Shown one piece after another: positions 53,344 to 64,000 of a stretch of DNA of 64,000 nucleotides (positions are counted from its first letter, which is position 1; each line of letters begins with the position of its first letter). The notes under the pieces were generated by a model, which was not told where the DNA came from, did no database searches, and saw nothing but the letters and a program-made list of their open reading frames with translations. Origin of the DNA: Brevibacterium permense (lineage in GTDB: Bacteria > Actinomycetota > Actinomycetes > Actinomycetales > Brevibacteriaceae); assembly GCF_025506275.1 (NCBI RefSeq), contig NZ_QYCP01000082.1:43939-107938 (forward strand), written 5' to 3'. The translations under genes and the position numbers were made by a program.

Positions 53344-55475
53344 AGGACATCATCCGCGAAGAGACGGATCTGGATTACCACGCGCTCAACGCGATGCTGA
53401 ACCTGTACGACGAGGACGGCAGGATCCAGTTCGAGCGTGACAAGCAGGCTGCCCGGCAGTACTTCCTGCAGCACGTCAACAACAACACCGTCTTCTTCCA
53501 CAACCTCAAGGAGAAGCTCGACTACCTCGTCGAGAAGGACTACTACGAGCCCGAGGTTCTGGAGCAGTACTCGTTCGATTTCATCGAGCAGCTCTCGACG
53601 CGCGCCTACGATCAGAAGTTCCGCTTCCAGACCTTCCTCGGCGCGTTCAAGTTCTACACCTCCTACACGCTGAAGACCTTCGACGGAAAGCGCTATCTCG
53701 AACGCTTCGAGGACCGCGTCGTCATGGTCGCTCTCTTCCTGGCTCGCGGAGACGAGACTCTGGCCACCCAGCTCGTCGACGAGATCATCGCCGGCCGCTT
53801 CCAGCCGGCCACCCCGACGTTCCTCAACGCCGGCAAGAAGCAGCGCGGTGAGCTCGTCTCCTGCTTCCTGCTGCGCATCGAAGACAATATGGAGTCGATC
53901 GGTAGGTCCATCAACTCCGCTCTGCAGCTGTCCAAGCGCGGCGGCGGCGTGGCCTTCGCTCTGACGAACATCCGCGAGTCCGGTGCACCGATCAAGAAGA
54001 TCGAGAACCAGTCTTCGGGCGTCATCCCCGTCATGAAGCTGCTCGAGGACTCGTTCTCCTACGCCAATCAGCTCGGAGCCCGCCAGGGTGCCGGTGCCGT
54101 GTACCTGCACGCCCACCATCCCGACATCTACAAGTTCCTCGACACCAAGCGCGAGAACGCCGATGAGAAGATCCGGATCAAGACCCTGTCCCTGGGCGTC
54201 GTGATCCCGGACATCACCTTCGAACTGGCCAAGCGCAACGAGGACATGTACCTCTTCAGCCCCTATGACGTCGAGCGCGTCTATGGTGTGCCCTTCTCCG
54301 ACATCAACGTCACCGAGAAGTACACCGAGCTCGTCGACAACGCGGCGATCAAGAAGAAGAAGATCAACGCCCGCGAGTTCTTCCAGACTCTTGCCGAGAT
54401 CCAGTTCGAGTCCGGCTACCCGTACGTGATGTTCGAGGACACCGTCAACAAGGCGAACCCGATCGACGGCAAGATCATCATGTCCAACCTGTGCTCGGAG
54501 ATCCTCCAGGTCTCCGAACCGAGCAAGTATGACGACGATCTCGGCTATGACGTCGTCGGCAAGGACATCTCCTGCAACCTCGGTTCGCTCAACATCGCTC
54601 TGACGATGGACTCGAGCAACTTCGGGCAGACCATCGAGACCGCGATCCGCGGACTCACCGCGGTCGCCGAGACCTCGAACATCCAGTCCGTGCCTTCGAT
54701 CGCCCGCGGCAACGACATGTCGCATGCCATCGGTCTGGGGCAGATGAACCTCCACGGCTACCTCGCTCGTGAGCACATCTACTACGGTTCCGATGAGGGC
54801 CTGGACTTCACGAACATGTACTTCTACACCGTCGCCTACCACTGTGTGCGGGCGTCGATGGAGATCGCGAAGGAGCGCGGTGAGACCTTCGCCGGCTTCG
54901 AGCGGTCGAAGTACGCCACCGGCGAATACTTCGACAAGTACACCGATGAGGTCTGGCAGCCGCGCACCGCTCGCGTGACCGAGCTGTTCTCTGAAGCAGG
55001 CGTGCACATTCCGACCCAGGACGACTGGCGCGAGCTCAAGGCTCAAGTGGCCGAGCACGGCATCTACAACCAGAATCTCCAGGCCGTGCCGCCGACCGGT
55101 TCGATCTCGTACATCAACAACTCGACCTCGTCGATCCACCCGGTGGCCTCGAAGATCGAAATCCGCAAGGAGGGCAAGGTCGGCCGCGTGTACTACCCGG
55201 CTCCCTTCATGGACAATGACAATCTCGAGTACTACCAGGATGCCTACGAGATCGGCTACGAGAAGATCATCGACACGTATGCCGAGGCCACGAAGCACGT
55301 GGACCAGGGGCTGTCGCTGACACTGTTCTTCATGGACACCGCCACCACTCGTGACATCAACAAGGCGCAGATCTACGCGTGGCGCAAGGGCATCAAGACC
55401 ATCTACTACATCCGGCTCCGGCAGCTCGCTCTGCAGGGCACGGAAGTCGATGGCTGCGTCTCCTGCATGCTCTGA
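53313..55475 (+). CDS. nrdE: Class Ib ribonucleotide reductase large subunit NrdE
   Basis: The product is 720 aa, starting at GTG 53313 within the nrdI 3' end, about 10 nt after AGGA. It has the NrdE-type N-terminus ([18 protein letters not shown]) without an ATP cone. Active-site parts visible are [27 protein letters not shown] and the C-terminal redox pair CVSC (DGCVSCML). It reduces ribonucleoside diphosphates using the NrdF radical. The antisense strand is also open for more than 900 codons here, a high-GC artefact. Confidence 0.97.
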   Translation: MRELAEDRNVEDIIREETDLDYHALNAMLNLYDEDGRIQFERDKQAARQYFLQHVNNNTVFFHNLKEKLDYLVEKDYYEPEVLEQYSFDFIEQLSTRAYDQKFRFQTFLGAFKFYTSYTLKTFDGKRYLERFEDRVVMVALFLARGDETLATQLVDEIIAGRFQPATPTFLNAGKKQRGELVSCFLLRIEDNMESIGRSINSALQLSKRGGGVAFALTNIRESGAPIKKIENQSSGVIPVMKLLEDSFSYANQLGARQGAGAVYLHAHHPDIYKFLDTKRENADEKIRIKTLSLGVVIPDITFELAKRNEDMYLFSPYDVERVYGVPFSDINVTEKYTELVDNAAIKKKKINAREFFQTLAEIQFESGYPYVMFEDTVNKANPIDGKIIMSNLCSEILQVSEPSKYDDDLGYDVVGKDISCNLGSLNIALTMDSSNFGQTIETAIRGLTAVAETSNIQSVPSIARGNDMSHAIGLGQMNLHGYLAREHIYYGSDEGLDFTNMYFYTVAYHCVRASMEIAKERGETFAGFERSKYATGEYFDKYTDEVWQPRTARVTELFSEAGVHIPTQDDWRELKAQVAEHGIYNQNLQAVPPTGSISYINNSTSSIHPVASKIEIRKEGKVGRVYYPAPFMDNDNLEYYQDAYEIGYEKIIDTYAEATKHVDQGLSLTLFFMDTATTRDINKAQIYAWRKGIKTIYYIRLRQLALQGTEVDGCVSCML

Positions 55476-55500
55476 TGATGGAATCGGCGGACCGATGTGA

Positions 55501-56592
<1,092 letters not shown>

Positions 56593-56702
56593 GTCCTCGC
56601 GCCACAGACGCGGATACGGCCCATCCGAGCACACTCGCTCGGACGGGCCGTTGGTCGTTGTCATAGGGGAGTGGTGCCGTGATCGATGCGACCGTGAATG
56701 AG

Positions 56703-56746
56703 AGACGCCCACCTGCTGCGTAAAACCCGGCAGCAAGTGGGCGTCT
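56703..56746 (+). terminator. Terminator after nrdF
   Basis: AGACGCCCAC-C-TGCTGC pairs with GCAGCA-A-GTGGGCGTCT around a 10-nt loop, followed by TCTC. It gives a 16-bp stem with one internal mismatch and a weak T tract. It can also act toward the small gene converging from the right. Confidence 0.75.
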
Positions 56747-56821
56747 TCTCGATCAGTGAGGATCAGGCCGACCCTATTGGGCCGTGCTGATCCCTGCAGA
56801 TCAGGGTGACCGAGGTTCGTA

Positions 56822-56992
56822 TCAGGCGGCGGCCATCGGCGTGATCTCACGCAGCGACGTGCCAGTGAACAGCACAATACGGCCGGTCGCATCCTCGATC
56901 GTGATTTCACCAGGGGCCTGACGGCTGATCCGGGGATCGATCATTCCTGCGTGTGCGAGTCCGCGCTGGACCCACTGTGGGAACTCAGACAT
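56822..56992 (-). CDS. Hypothetical 56-aa protein
   Basis: This short gene was found by reading the minus strand: ATG 56992 with a near-perfect AAAGGAGG 7 nt upstream, stop at 56822. The protein starts MSEFPQWVQRGLAHAG and has a beta-like core (GEITIEDATGRIVLFTG) ending EITPMAAA. It has no signal peptide or membrane helix, and a balanced charge. The strong start signal, codon use and position alone between two terminator/intergenic regions argue for a real gene. Function unknown. Confidence 0.72.
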   Translation of the reverse strand: MSEFPQWVQRGLAHAGMIDPRISRQAPGEITIEDATGRIVLFTGTSLREITPMAAA

Positions 56993-57369
56993 GGTTTCCT
57001 CCTTTCTTCAGTTGTGAATAGCAGGCAACGACGCGCGCTATTCTTCAGGTTCTCAATACGGCGATTGGGTGATCGCCATGGGGATCTGCGATTCGAAGAG
57101 ACACAGTGTCCGGAACATTCATCTGCAAAGTCGAACCATGATCGGGGCCTACGACTTCAAAAACTTGTCGTCAGGAGCAACGCAACGATCGGTTCGATGA
57201 ATGCGGACAACTTCGAACGCAAGGAACAATCATAACGCGTCCACGCTCGAGTTGTCCATTCGGCGTCAGAGATCGCGACTTGTGTTCGTGAATGCCTCCC
57301 CGACTACCGCGTCGACTCCATCGCCGGCACCTGCGCCGACTCCCACGCCGAGGCGGCCCTGGAACTCGG
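56993..57369. other. 377-bp intergenic region
   Basis: It contains the upstream region of the 56-aa gene (its ribosome-binding site at about 56999-57006 on the minus strand) and the 3' flank of the D,D-carboxypeptidase gene. Small open frames occur but none has start signals. No strong hairpin seen. Confidence 0.45.
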
Positions 57370-58602
57370 TTATCGTCGTCCCTGCATGCGTGCTCGCAGT
57401 CGCAACCACAGGACCACGGTGAGAACGAACAGTACGACTCCGCCGGCCAGGAGACCGAGCGCGAGTGGATTCTCCAGTGCCACACCGACGGACTGGGCCG
57501 CCATCGACGATTCCGACTCGTCTGAGTCCTGAGTTTTCACCGCTCCGCTGGAATCCGATCCGGCACCGCCGGCATCACTCGAGGTTCCGTTGGCGGTGGG
57601 ATCCGCCTCGGCGGTGGCCTGTACCCCTACGGGAACGGTCTGCAGCGATTTCGGGTCCTTCTGGGCGAAATCCCATTCGAGCAGGTCCTTGGCGACCTGG
57701 CGAGAGTTATTGTCGATGCCGAGCATCGTCGCGACCACACGGTGCCCGTCACGCTCGGCCACGGCCACGTACGAGCCTTTCGCGGCCCGGGTGAACCCGT
57801 TCTTCAGGCCCAGCCCGCCGTCGACCTGGCCGACGATCTTCGTGTGGTTCTGGATCTCGTAGCCTTTGAATTTCTCTTTCGTCTGCGGGTTCTTCCCGCC
57901 CGGGAACTTGAACGTCTCCGTCCTGATGACCTTCATCAGGTAATCGTCCTCGCACACCGCCCACGCGAGCTTCATGAGGTCCTCAGCGGTCGTGTACTGG
58001 CCTTTCGCATCCAGCCCTGAAGTGTTCTTCGCCTGCGTGTTCGACATGCCCAGCTCCGCGGCCTTCTCATTCATCAGCTTCACTGCCTTGGCCTGCCCGC
58101 CTGCTGCGCGACCGAGAGCATTCGCCGCATCATTGGCGCTCGACATCAGCATCGCGTGGAAGAGCAGATCGATCGAGTACTTGTTCGTCTGCATGAGACC
58201 GACCTTCGTCCCGTCGACTTGCATGTCCTCGAACTCGGCGGTCACCTTCTTCTTCTTGTCATCGAACTCGTCGACGAGCGCCAGGGCCGTGAGCAGCTTG
58301 ATCGTCGAAGCCGGAGCGTGGCGCTTCTCCACGTTCGTCGCCACATGCAGCTCGCCGGAGTCGAGGTCACCCACGAGCCAGGAGGCGCCCGTCGGCTTCG
58401 GCGGCTTGGCCCCATCGCCGAGGTCGTCGGGACTCACATAGGCCGGTGCCGTCGACTCCGCCGGTTGGGGCACCGCCTGCGCGGGAGCGGGGGAGTGGAC
58501 GAGCTGAGCGGCGAGCACCAGAAGGGCGGCGGCCATGCCGATGACACTCAGGTGCAGAGTCCGTGGTGAGGAAGCAGTCGAGCCGGTGAAACGCATGCGC
58601 AC
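57370..58602 (-). CDS. D-alanyl-D-alanine carboxypeptidase (PBP5/DacA-type, S11)
   Basis: The product is 410 aa. The signal peptide is long (VIGMAAALLVLAAQLVHSPAPAQA). Penicillin-binding motifs are SxxK in ASTIKLLTAL, SxN in MSSANDAANALGRAAGG, and KNG (LGLKNGFTRAAKG) in the KTG position, a substitution I have seen reported among actinobacterial S11 enzymes. A Ser/Asp/Gly-rich region and a C-terminal helix (GLLAGGVVLFVLTVVLWLRL) with basic tail anchor it in the membrane. It trims the stem pentapeptide of peptidoglycan. Monocistronic. Confidence 0.93.
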   Translation of the reverse strand: MRMRFTGSTASSPRTLHLSVIGMAAALLVLAAQLVHSPAPAQAVPQPAESTAPAYVSPDDLGDGAKPPKPTGASWLVGDLDSGELHVATNVEKRHAPASTIKLLTALALVDEFDDKKKKVTAEFEDMQVDGTKVGLMQTNKYSIDLLFHAMLMSSANDAANALGRAAGGQAKAVKLMNEKAAELGMSNTQAKNTSGLDAKGQYTTAEDLMKLAWAVCEDDYLMKVIRTETFKFPGGKNPQTKEKFKGYEIQNHTKIVGQVDGGLGLKNGFTRAAKGSYVAVAERDGHRVVATMLGIDNNSRQVAKDLLEWDFAQKDPKSLQTVPVGVQATAEADPTANGTSSDAGGAGSDSSGAVKTQDSDESESSMAAQSVGVALENPLALGLLAGGVVLFVLTVVLWLRLRARMQGRR

Positions 58603-58968
58603 CAGTCTACTTTCGCCCCCACCGGCTCATCCTCAGGATTCCCTCACTGGGACGAACCAGTACCGAGGCATCCCTACTGAGTCGTCCCCACCGTGGTGAC
58701 ACCTCGCTCCGATGCGTCTCCACCGAGGCGTCTCCGCCGGCAGAGGTGCCCTCCCTTCGGCTCGAGTGAGCTTTTGGTACAGATTCTTTCGGACTGCTCA
58801 GGTTCCTCACTGTGCATTTGAGAGAACTGTGTGCCGAAATCCGGCTGGAGCGCTGTCGAAGCAGCACCCCTCCCACCGAGGCGGCCGCTCCCGTGCAGTC
58901 GGGACAGACGAAAGCGGCCCCGCACCGTGTGGTGCGGGGCCGCTGCAGTCCGGATCAGGCTGACGCGA
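58603..58968. other. 366-bp intergenic region with sdh terminator
   Basis: It lies between the carboxypeptidase start and the sdhB stop, both on the minus strand. It contains the sdh terminator (58912-58945) and should hold the carboxypeptidase promoter. No gene supported. Confidence 0.5.
58912..58945 (-). terminator. Terminator of the sdhCDAB operon
   Basis: On the minus strand a GCGGCCCCGCACC stem pairs with GGTGCGGGGCCGC around a 4-nt loop and runs into TTT. It lies 24 bp after the sdhB stop, a very stable GC-rich hairpin. Confidence 0.88.
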
Positions 58969-59757
58969 TCAGAATGCGCGCTGCAGGATCGCCTGCTTCA
59001 CCTCGGCGATGGCCTTGGTGATCTCGATGCCGCGAGGGCAGGCCTCGGTGCAGTTGAAGGTGGTGCGGCAGCGCCACACGCCTTCCTTGTCGTTGAGGAC
59101 CTCGAGACGCATGTCTCCGCCTTCGTCACGTGAATCGAAGATGAAGCGGTGCGCGTTGACGATCGCGGCCGGACCGAAGTACTGGCCGTCGGTCCAGAAC
59201 ACGGGGCACGACGAGGTGCACGCAGCGCAGAGGATGCACTTCGTGGTGTCGTCGAAGGCCGCACGCTGTTCGGCCGACTGCAGGCGCTCACGCGTGGGCT
59301 CGTGTCCCGAGGTGACGAGGAACGGCATGACCTCGCGGTACGACTGGAAGAAGGGCTCCATATCGACGATCATGTCCTTCTCGAGTGGAAGGCCCTTGAT
59401 CGCCTCGACGGTGATCGGCTTGGACGTGTCGAGGTCCTTGAGCAGAGTCTTGCAGGCCAGGCGGTTGCGGCCGTTGATGCGCATCGCATCGGAACCGCAG
59501 ACGCCGTGAGCGCAGGAACGGCGGAAGGACAGCGAACCATCGATCTCCCACTTGATCTTGTGGAGAGCATCCAGCACACGGTCGGTGCCGTACATCGTGA
59601 TGCTGTATTCCTCCCAGTGCGGCTCGGAATCGACCTCGGGGTCGAATCGAGCGATCCGGAAGGTGCAGTCGAAGGACGGGATGGACCCGCCTTCGCCTGA
59701 CACGTGTGTCGGCAGGTCGATCTTCGACGCTGGCTCTGGGGTGGTATCGGTGCTCAT
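58969..59757 (-). CDS. sdhB: Succinate dehydrogenase iron-sulfur subunit
   Basis: The product is 262 aa. The [2Fe-2S] ligands are in SCAHGVCGSDAM, the [4Fe-4S] ligands in CILCAACTSSCP and the [3Fe-4S] ligands in CRTTFNCTEACPRG. It transfers electrons from SdhA to the membrane quinone site. ATG 59757 overlaps the sdhA stop by one base (TGATG), so the two are translationally coupled. Confidence 0.97.
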   Translation of the reverse strand: MSTDTTPEPASKIDLPTHVSGEGGSIPSFDCTFRIARFDPEVDSEPHWEEYSITMYGTDRVLDALHKIKWEIDGSLSFRRSCAHGVCGSDAMRINGRNRLACKTLLKDLDTSKPITVEAIKGLPLEKDMIVDMEPFFQSYREVMPFLVTSGHEPTRERLQSAEQRAAFDDTTKCILCAACTSSCPVFWTDGQYFGPAAIVNAHRFIFDSRDEGGDMRLEVLNDKEGVWRCRTTFNCTEACPRGIEITKAIAEVKQAILQRAF

Positions 59758-61517
59758 CAGTACTTACGCTCCATCGGCTGGTAACGGGTGACGATGACGG
59801 GCTTCGTCTCAAGACGCATGCCCTTGATGCCGTCGGTCTCCGCTTCGGGATCGAGGTAGGTCATCGTGTGGTGCATGAAGTTCTCGTCGTCACGATCCGG
59901 GAAGTCCTCGCGGAAGTGTCCTCCACGCGATTCCTTGCGGTGGATGGCGGCGACAGAGATGACCTCGGCGAGCTCGAGCAGGAAGCCGAGCTCGACGGCC
60001 TCGAGCAGATCGAGGTTGTAGCGCTTGCCGCGGTCCTGGATGCCCACGTTGTTGTAGCGCTCACGCAGCTTGGCGATCTCGTCGAGTGCCTCACGCAGAG
60101 TCTCGTCGGTGCGGAACACCTGCACGTTGGCGTCCATGATGTCCTGCAGATCCTTGCGGATCGCCGCGATGCGTTCGGTGCCGTCCGAGGTGCGCATCTT
60201 CTCGAGCATCTCGACGACGTCGTTCGCCGGGTTCTCGGGCAGTTCGACGGACTCGGCGGTCTTCGCGTATTCCGCGGCGGCGATGCCGGCGCGCTTGCCG
60301 AAGACGTTGATGTCGAGCAGCGAGTTCGTGCCCAGACGGTTCGAACCGTGCACCGATACGCAGGCGCATTCACCGGCGGCATAGAGACCGGGGATGACGG
60401 TGTCGTTGTCGGCGAGCACTTCGGCTTCGATGTTCGTCGGGATGCCGCCCATCGCATAGTGCGCGGTCGGGAAGACCGGCACCGGTTCCGTGTAGGGCTC
60501 CACACCGAGGTAGGTGCGGGCGAACTCGGTGATGTCGGGCAGCTTCTCGTCGATGTGTGAGGGCTCGAGGTGGGTGAGGTCGAGCAGGACGTAGTCCTTG
60601 TTCGGTCCGCAGCCACGGCCTTCGCGCACTTCGTTGGCCATCGAACGGGCCACGATGTCACGCGGGGCGAGGTCTTTGATCGTCGGGGCGTAGCGCTCCA
60701 TGAAGCGCTCACCTTCGGAGTTGCGGAGGATTCCGCCCTCACCGCGAGCCGCCTCGGACAACAGGATGCCCAGGCCGGCGAGGCCCGTCGGGTGGAACTG
60801 GAAGAACTCCATGTCCTCCAGCGGGATTCCGCGGTTGTAGGTCACGGCCATGCCGTCACCGGTCAGGGTGTGTGCGTTCGAGGTGGTCTTGAAGACCTTG
60901 CCGACACCGCCGGTGGCGAAGACGACCGACTTGGCCTGGAAGACGTGGATCTCGCCGGTTGCCAGTTCGTAGGACACGACGCCTGCGGGACGCTTGACCC
61001 CGTCGACCTCGGTCATGAGGAGGTCGAGGACGTAGAACTCGTTGTAGAACTCCACGCCGTGCTTGACGCACTGTTGGTACAGGGTCTGGAGGATCATGTG
61101 ACCGGTGCGGTCGGCGGCGTAGCAGGAGCGGCGCACGGCGGACTTGCCGTGGTCGCGGGTGTGACCGCCGAAACGACGCTGGTCGATCTTGCCTTCGGGG
61201 GTGCGGTTGAACGGCAGCCCCATCTTCTCGAGATCGAGGACGGCGTCGATGGCTTCCTTGGCCATCACCTCGGCGGCGTCCTGGTCGACCAGGTAGTCAC
61301 CGCCCTTGACGGTGTCGAAGGTGTGCCATTCCCAGTTGTCCTCTTCCACGTTCGCCAGTGCGGCGCACATTCCGCCCTGGGCGGCTCCGGTGTGCGAACG
61401 GGTTGGGTAGAGCTTGGTGAGAACGGCGGTGCGGGCACGCTGGCCCGACTCGATCGCCGCACGCATGCCGGCTCCGCCGGCACCGACGATGACGACGTCG
61501 TAATGATGTACCTGCAT
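59757..61517 (-). CDS. sdhA: Succinate dehydrogenase flavoprotein subunit
   Basis: The product is 586 aa. FAD-binding [14 protein letters not shown] is at the N-terminus. The His that covalently binds FAD is in [16 protein letters not shown], and the substrate-site stretches are [13 protein letters not shown] and [18 protein letters not shown]. It oxidises succinate to fumarate in the TCA cycle. Third gene of sdhCDAB, 10 bp after sdhD. Confidence 0.98.
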   Translation of the reverse strand: MQVHHYDVVIVGAGGAGMRAAIESGQRARTAVLTKLYPTRSHTGAAQGGMCAALANVEEDNWEWHTFDTVKGGDYLVDQDAAEVMAKEAIDAVLDLEKMGLPFNRTPEGKIDQRRFGGHTRDHGKSAVRRSCYAADRTGHMILQTLYQQCVKHGVEFYNEFYVLDLLMTEVDGVKRPAGVVSYELATGEIHVFQAKSVVFATGGVGKVFKTTSNAHTLTGDGMAVTYNRGIPLEDMEFFQFHPTGLAGLGILLSEAARGEGGILRNSEGERFMERYAPTIKDLAPRDIVARSMANEVREGRGCGPNKDYVLLDLTHLEPSHIDEKLPDITEFARTYLGVEPYTEPVPVFPTAHYAMGGIPTNIEAEVLADNDTVIPGLYAAGECACVSVHGSNRLGTNSLLDINVFGKRAGIAAAEYAKTAESVELPENPANDVVEMLEKMRTSDGTERIAAIRKDLQDIMDANVQVFRTDETLREALDEIAKLRERYNNVGIQDRGKRYNLDLLEAVELGFLLELAEVISVAAIHRKESRGGHFREDFPDRDDENFMHHTMTYLDPEAETDGIKGMRLETKPVIVTRYQPMERKY

Positions 61518-61526
61518 GTTTCTCCT

Positions 61527-61976
61527 TTAGGCCTTGCAGAACTCAGCCAGGACCGAGGGGTCCGCTCCGGCCGGGCAGGGATCGAACGTGAAGATGACGA
61601 GCGTGCCGAGCACGATGACGATGACCGAAGCGATGTAGAGGATCACCTGCAGGGACATGCGTGTGCCGGGCTTCTCGGAGTAGTCCATGATGATGGTGCG
61701 CAGACCGTTGGTGCCGTGCAGCATCGCCAGCCACAGCATGAGCAGATCCCAGATCTGCCAGAACGGGCTGGCCCACTTGCCTGCGACGAAGCCGAAGTCG
61801 ATGGCCTGGACGCCGTCGCCGGCCCAGAGGTTCACGAACAGGTGGCCGAAGATGAGGATGACGAGCACGACGCCGGAGATGCGCATGAACAGCCATGCGA
61901 ACATCTCGAACTTCGAACGCGTCGATTTGTGCCGGGAGTAGCCGGTCCGCGGAGCCGGAATGGATGTTGTGCTCAT
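61527..61976 (-). CDS. sdhD: Succinate dehydrogenase membrane anchor subunit
   Basis: The product is 149 aa with three helices (ISGVVLVILIFGHLFVNLW, IWDLLMLWLAMLHGTNGL, VILYIASVIVIVLGTLVIF). HLF and HGTNGLR supply likely haem/quinone-site residues. It anchors SdhAB and binds haem b with SdhC. It starts 1 bp after the sdhC stop. Confidence 0.92.
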   Translation of the reverse strand: MSTTSIPAPRTGYSRHKSTRSKFEMFAWLFMRISGVVLVILIFGHLFVNLWAGDGVQAIDFGFVAGKWASPFWQIWDLLMLWLAMLHGTNGLRTIIMDYSEKPGTRMSLQVILYIASVIVIVLGTLVIFTFDPCPAGADPSVLAEFCKA

Positions 61977-61977
61977 G

Positions 61978-62355
61978 TCAGCCTCCGAAGGTGTGCATCA
62001 GCTGGCGGGGAATGAAGGCGATCATGATGATGAGCCACACAACCATGACTCCCCAGAACAGCTTCTTCTGATTTTTCGGGCCACTCTTCGAGAAATCGAC
62101 GAGAATGACGCGCAGACCGTTGAACGCATGGAATGCGATGGCGGCGACGAGCGCGATCTCACCGAATGCCATGACCGGTGTCTTATAGGTTCCGATCACT
62201 GCGTTGTAGGCCTCGGGCGAGACGCGGACGAGTGCAGTATCGAGCACGTGGACCAGAAGGAAGAAGAAGATTCCGACGCCTGTGACGCGATGCGCGACCC
62301 AGGACCACATTCCTTCGTTTCCTCGGTACAGAGTGCCCGTAGACGCTTTGGCCAC
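61978..62355 (-). CDS. sdhC: Succinate dehydrogenase cytochrome b556 subunit
   Basis: The product is 125 aa with GTG start 62355 behind GGAGGATG. The Sdh_cyt signature GNEGMWSWVAHRVTGVGIFF and LVHVLDTALV are visible, then FHAFNGLRVILVDF with a haem-ligand-type His. Three membrane helices. First gene of the operon. Confidence 0.94.
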   Translation of the reverse strand: MAKASTGTLYRGNEGMWSWVAHRVTGVGIFFFLLVHVLDTALVRVSPEAYNAVIGTYKTPVMAFGEIALVAAIAFHAFNGLRVILVDFSKSGPKNQKKLFWGVMVVWLIIMIAFIPRQLMHTFGG

Positions 62356-62700
62356 GGAGCATCCTCCATCTTGAATATTCGGGTGTGTACGTCTAGAAAC
62401 TACGCCGAAGACCGCTTCCGTGCCAGTCGAGACACAGCTGAGCGTCCCGGATCACACCGCAACCCTGGCAATTCCCTCAAAACTGGGATTTCGCGTCTCA
62501 CGAAATTTCAATTACATCACAGTCGTGTGCTCTAAATTCTTGCGCTCCTGTCCTGACCTGGGCGGCCCAGGAACTCAGGCGCACCATCACCGAGGCGGCT
62601 CTGAGGTGGGGAGATCCCCACCGTATGCCTGGGGATCGGCTCATCCGACACGGCGGGCAACCTCGGGGAAGGTGTGCCCGAACTCTGAGACACTGAAATC
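62356..62700. other. 345-bp divergent region between sdhC and manC
   Basis: It must hold promoters in both directions; no -35/-10 pair could be fixed with confidence. An imperfect repeat of the GCCTCGGCGA motif (CACCGAGGCGGC) occurs at about 62590. No gene seen. Confidence 0.45.
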
Positions 62701-63810
62701 GTGAACACGCACTTCCACGCCATCATCCCCGCCGGCGGATCCGGAACGCGCCTGTGGCCGCTGTCTCGCCGGGCGACGCCGAAGTTCCTCCACGATGTCC
62801 TCGGCCTCGGCCGCAGCCTCATCCAGGCCACCTGGGACCGGGTCGCGCCGATCGTCGGCGAAGACAGGGTCTGGGTGGTCACCGGTGAGAGTCACTTCGA
62901 TCAGGTCGCCGAGCAGCTGCCGCATATCGCTCGCGCCCAGATCATCACCGAACCCTCCCCGAAGGACTCTGCCGCCGCCATCGGACTGGCGGCCATGATC
63001 ATCGCCCGTGAGGACCCTGACGCCATCGTCGGTTCGTTCTCCGCCGACCATTCGATCACGAACGTCGACGAATTCCGTCTCGTCATCGACCAGGCCGTCG
63101 CTGCCGCGGAGACCGGTGACATCGTCACCATCGGCATCATGCCCCGCAACCCCGCCACCGCCTACGGTTATATCGAGACCGGTGAGCTGCTCGGGCTCGA
63201 CGGGGCGCCCACGGCCAGGCGGGCGCTGGCATTCGCGGAGAAGCCGGAGGCGAGCACGGCTCGTCAGTATGTGAACTCCGGACGCTACCGCTGGAACGCG
63301 GGCATGTTCATCGCCAAGGCATCCTCCCTTCTCGACATCCTCGCCGAGGAGGACCCGCCGCTCTATTCGGGACTGGCCCGAATCGCTGAGGCCTGGGACA
63401 CCCCTGACCACGACGAGGTCGTCAGTGCAGTGTGGCCCGGACTGGAGAAGCGAGCCATCGACTATGTGGTGGCCGAGCCCGCGGCCGCGGCCGGTCGTGT
63501 CATCGTCATCCCCGGCGACTTCGGCTGGGACGACGTCGGCGACTTCGACTCGGTGGCCCGACTGCGCCAGCCGGTTCCCGGGGAGCCGCGCGGAGTGATC
63601 TCGATCGGCGGGAACACCGACCTGCTCGAAGTCGATGCTTCGGGAGTCGTGTTCTCCGAAGGACCGAGGACGGTGGCGATCGTCGGACTCGAGGACCTCG
63701 TCGTCGTCGACACCGACGACGTCCTGCTCATCACCTCCCGTTCACACGCCCAGGATGTGAAGAAGGCAGTGTCCGTCGCCGGTGAGCGCGGACTCGACGA
63801 ACTGCTCTGA
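62701..63810 (+). CDS. manC: Mannose-1-phosphate guanylyltransferase
   Basis: The product is 369 aa with a GTG start. The nucleotidyltransferase loop is IIPAGGSGTRLWPLSRRATPKF. Also visible are ITEPSPKDSAAAIGLAA, SADHSI, AYGYIETGELL, FAEKPEAS and YRWNAGMFI, all typical of GDP-mannose pyrophosphorylase. There is no fused isomerase domain, so this is the short actinobacterial type. It makes GDP-mannose for lipomannan and protein mannosylation. The phosphohexomutase at the opposite edge could supply Man-1-P, though they are far apart. Confidence 0.95.
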   Translation: MNTHFHAIIPAGGSGTRLWPLSRRATPKFLHDVLGLGRSLIQATWDRVAPIVGEDRVWVVTGESHFDQVAEQLPHIARAQIITEPSPKDSAAAIGLAAMIIAREDPDAIVGSFSADHSITNVDEFRLVIDQAVAAAETGDIVTIGIMPRNPATAYGYIETGELLGLDGAPTARRALAFAEKPEASTARQYVNSGRYRWNAGMFIAKASSLLDILAEEDPPLYSGLARIAEAWDTPDHDEVVSAVWPGLEKRAIDYVVAEPAAAAGRVIVIPGDFGWDDVGDFDSVARLRQPVPGEPRGVISIGGNTDLLEVDASGVVFSEGPRTVAIVGLEDLVVVDTDDVLLITSRSHAQDVKKAVSVAGERGLDELL

Positions 63811-64000
63811 TCCTGACGCCCGCCTCCGGGGGCGGACGGATGCGAACCTGGCCGGGCACGGCAAGTGTGGACGGAGCTCAACCTGGTCGTGCGCGCCAGG
63901 GGTGGGCGGCTATGAAGGGGGCGGTCGCCTCGGCGAGGGCGGGAAGCAGGATGCGAAGTATGTCGAAATTGGTCGCAATGGGCACATTTATGACATCGAG

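Overview
The window looks like the chromosome of a high-GC Gram-positive actinobacterium, most likely a Micrococcales member close to Brevibacterium. This is an inference from high GC in third codon positions, an actinobacterial tmRNA tag (AKSNNRTDFALAA), Lsr2, class Ib NrdHIEF, the ftsE-ftsX-M23-smpB-ssrA order and trimeric-type PNP. No database comparison was possible. No CRISPR array, rRNA or complete tRNA gene was seen.

Layout. 1-3 kb: a phosphohexomutase (cut by the window edge) and purine nucleoside phosphorylase, with a divergent GNAT protein. 3-11.9 kb (minus): a large EssC/FtsK-type ATPase, then a compact Tad-pilus operon (cpaF-tadB-tadC-pilin candidate-tadE-tadE-tadG). 12.0-26.9 kb: an accessory island between two 536-bp direct repeats of the cpaF 5' end (four mismatches seen). 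It carries a small acidic ORF, an Lsr2 paralogue, a PadR-DUF1048-ABC exporter operon, a dead IS3-family element, a nucleoside/guanine-type deaminase, an ankyrin lipoprotein, a TetR regulator divergent from an NCS1 permease-amidohydrolase pair, and an NCS2 permease. 27.4-33.1 kb: housekeeping genes prfB, ftsE, ftsX, an M23 hydrolase, smpB and ssrA. 33.2-37.6 kb: an SdpI-like protein, an LmeA-like (DUF2993) protein, a NarL-type two-component system and a DUF418 membrane protein. 37.6-46.7 kb: a catabolic cluster of two ThDP enzymes, an SSS symporter, a ureohydrolase, a PucR regulator and a HisC-like aminotransferase. This gene set fits an arginine-transaminase/guanidinobutyrate route. 46.7-52 kb: a MoxR-DUF58-vWA-vWA-TPR operon. 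52.5-56.6 kb: nrdHIEF under paired NrdR boxes. 56.8-63.8 kb: a 56-aa small protein gene, a D,D-carboxypeptidase, sdhCDAB and manC.

How it works together. The island is arranged as if a 15.4-kb circle had recombined once into the cpaF 5' region, leaving one intact cpaF and one truncated copy. Its cargo points to uptake and breakdown of nucleobases or related amides, with TTGGT/ACCAA palindromes upstream of several cargo genes as possible TetR operators. Outside the island the most unusual DNA is a 69-bp element with a 56-bp palindrome. It begins exactly at the stop codon of two unrelated genes and lies in opposite orientations 7.6 kb apart. A 10-mer (GCCTCGGCGA) also recurs many times, including in apparent linker insertions of two neighbouring catabolic proteins.
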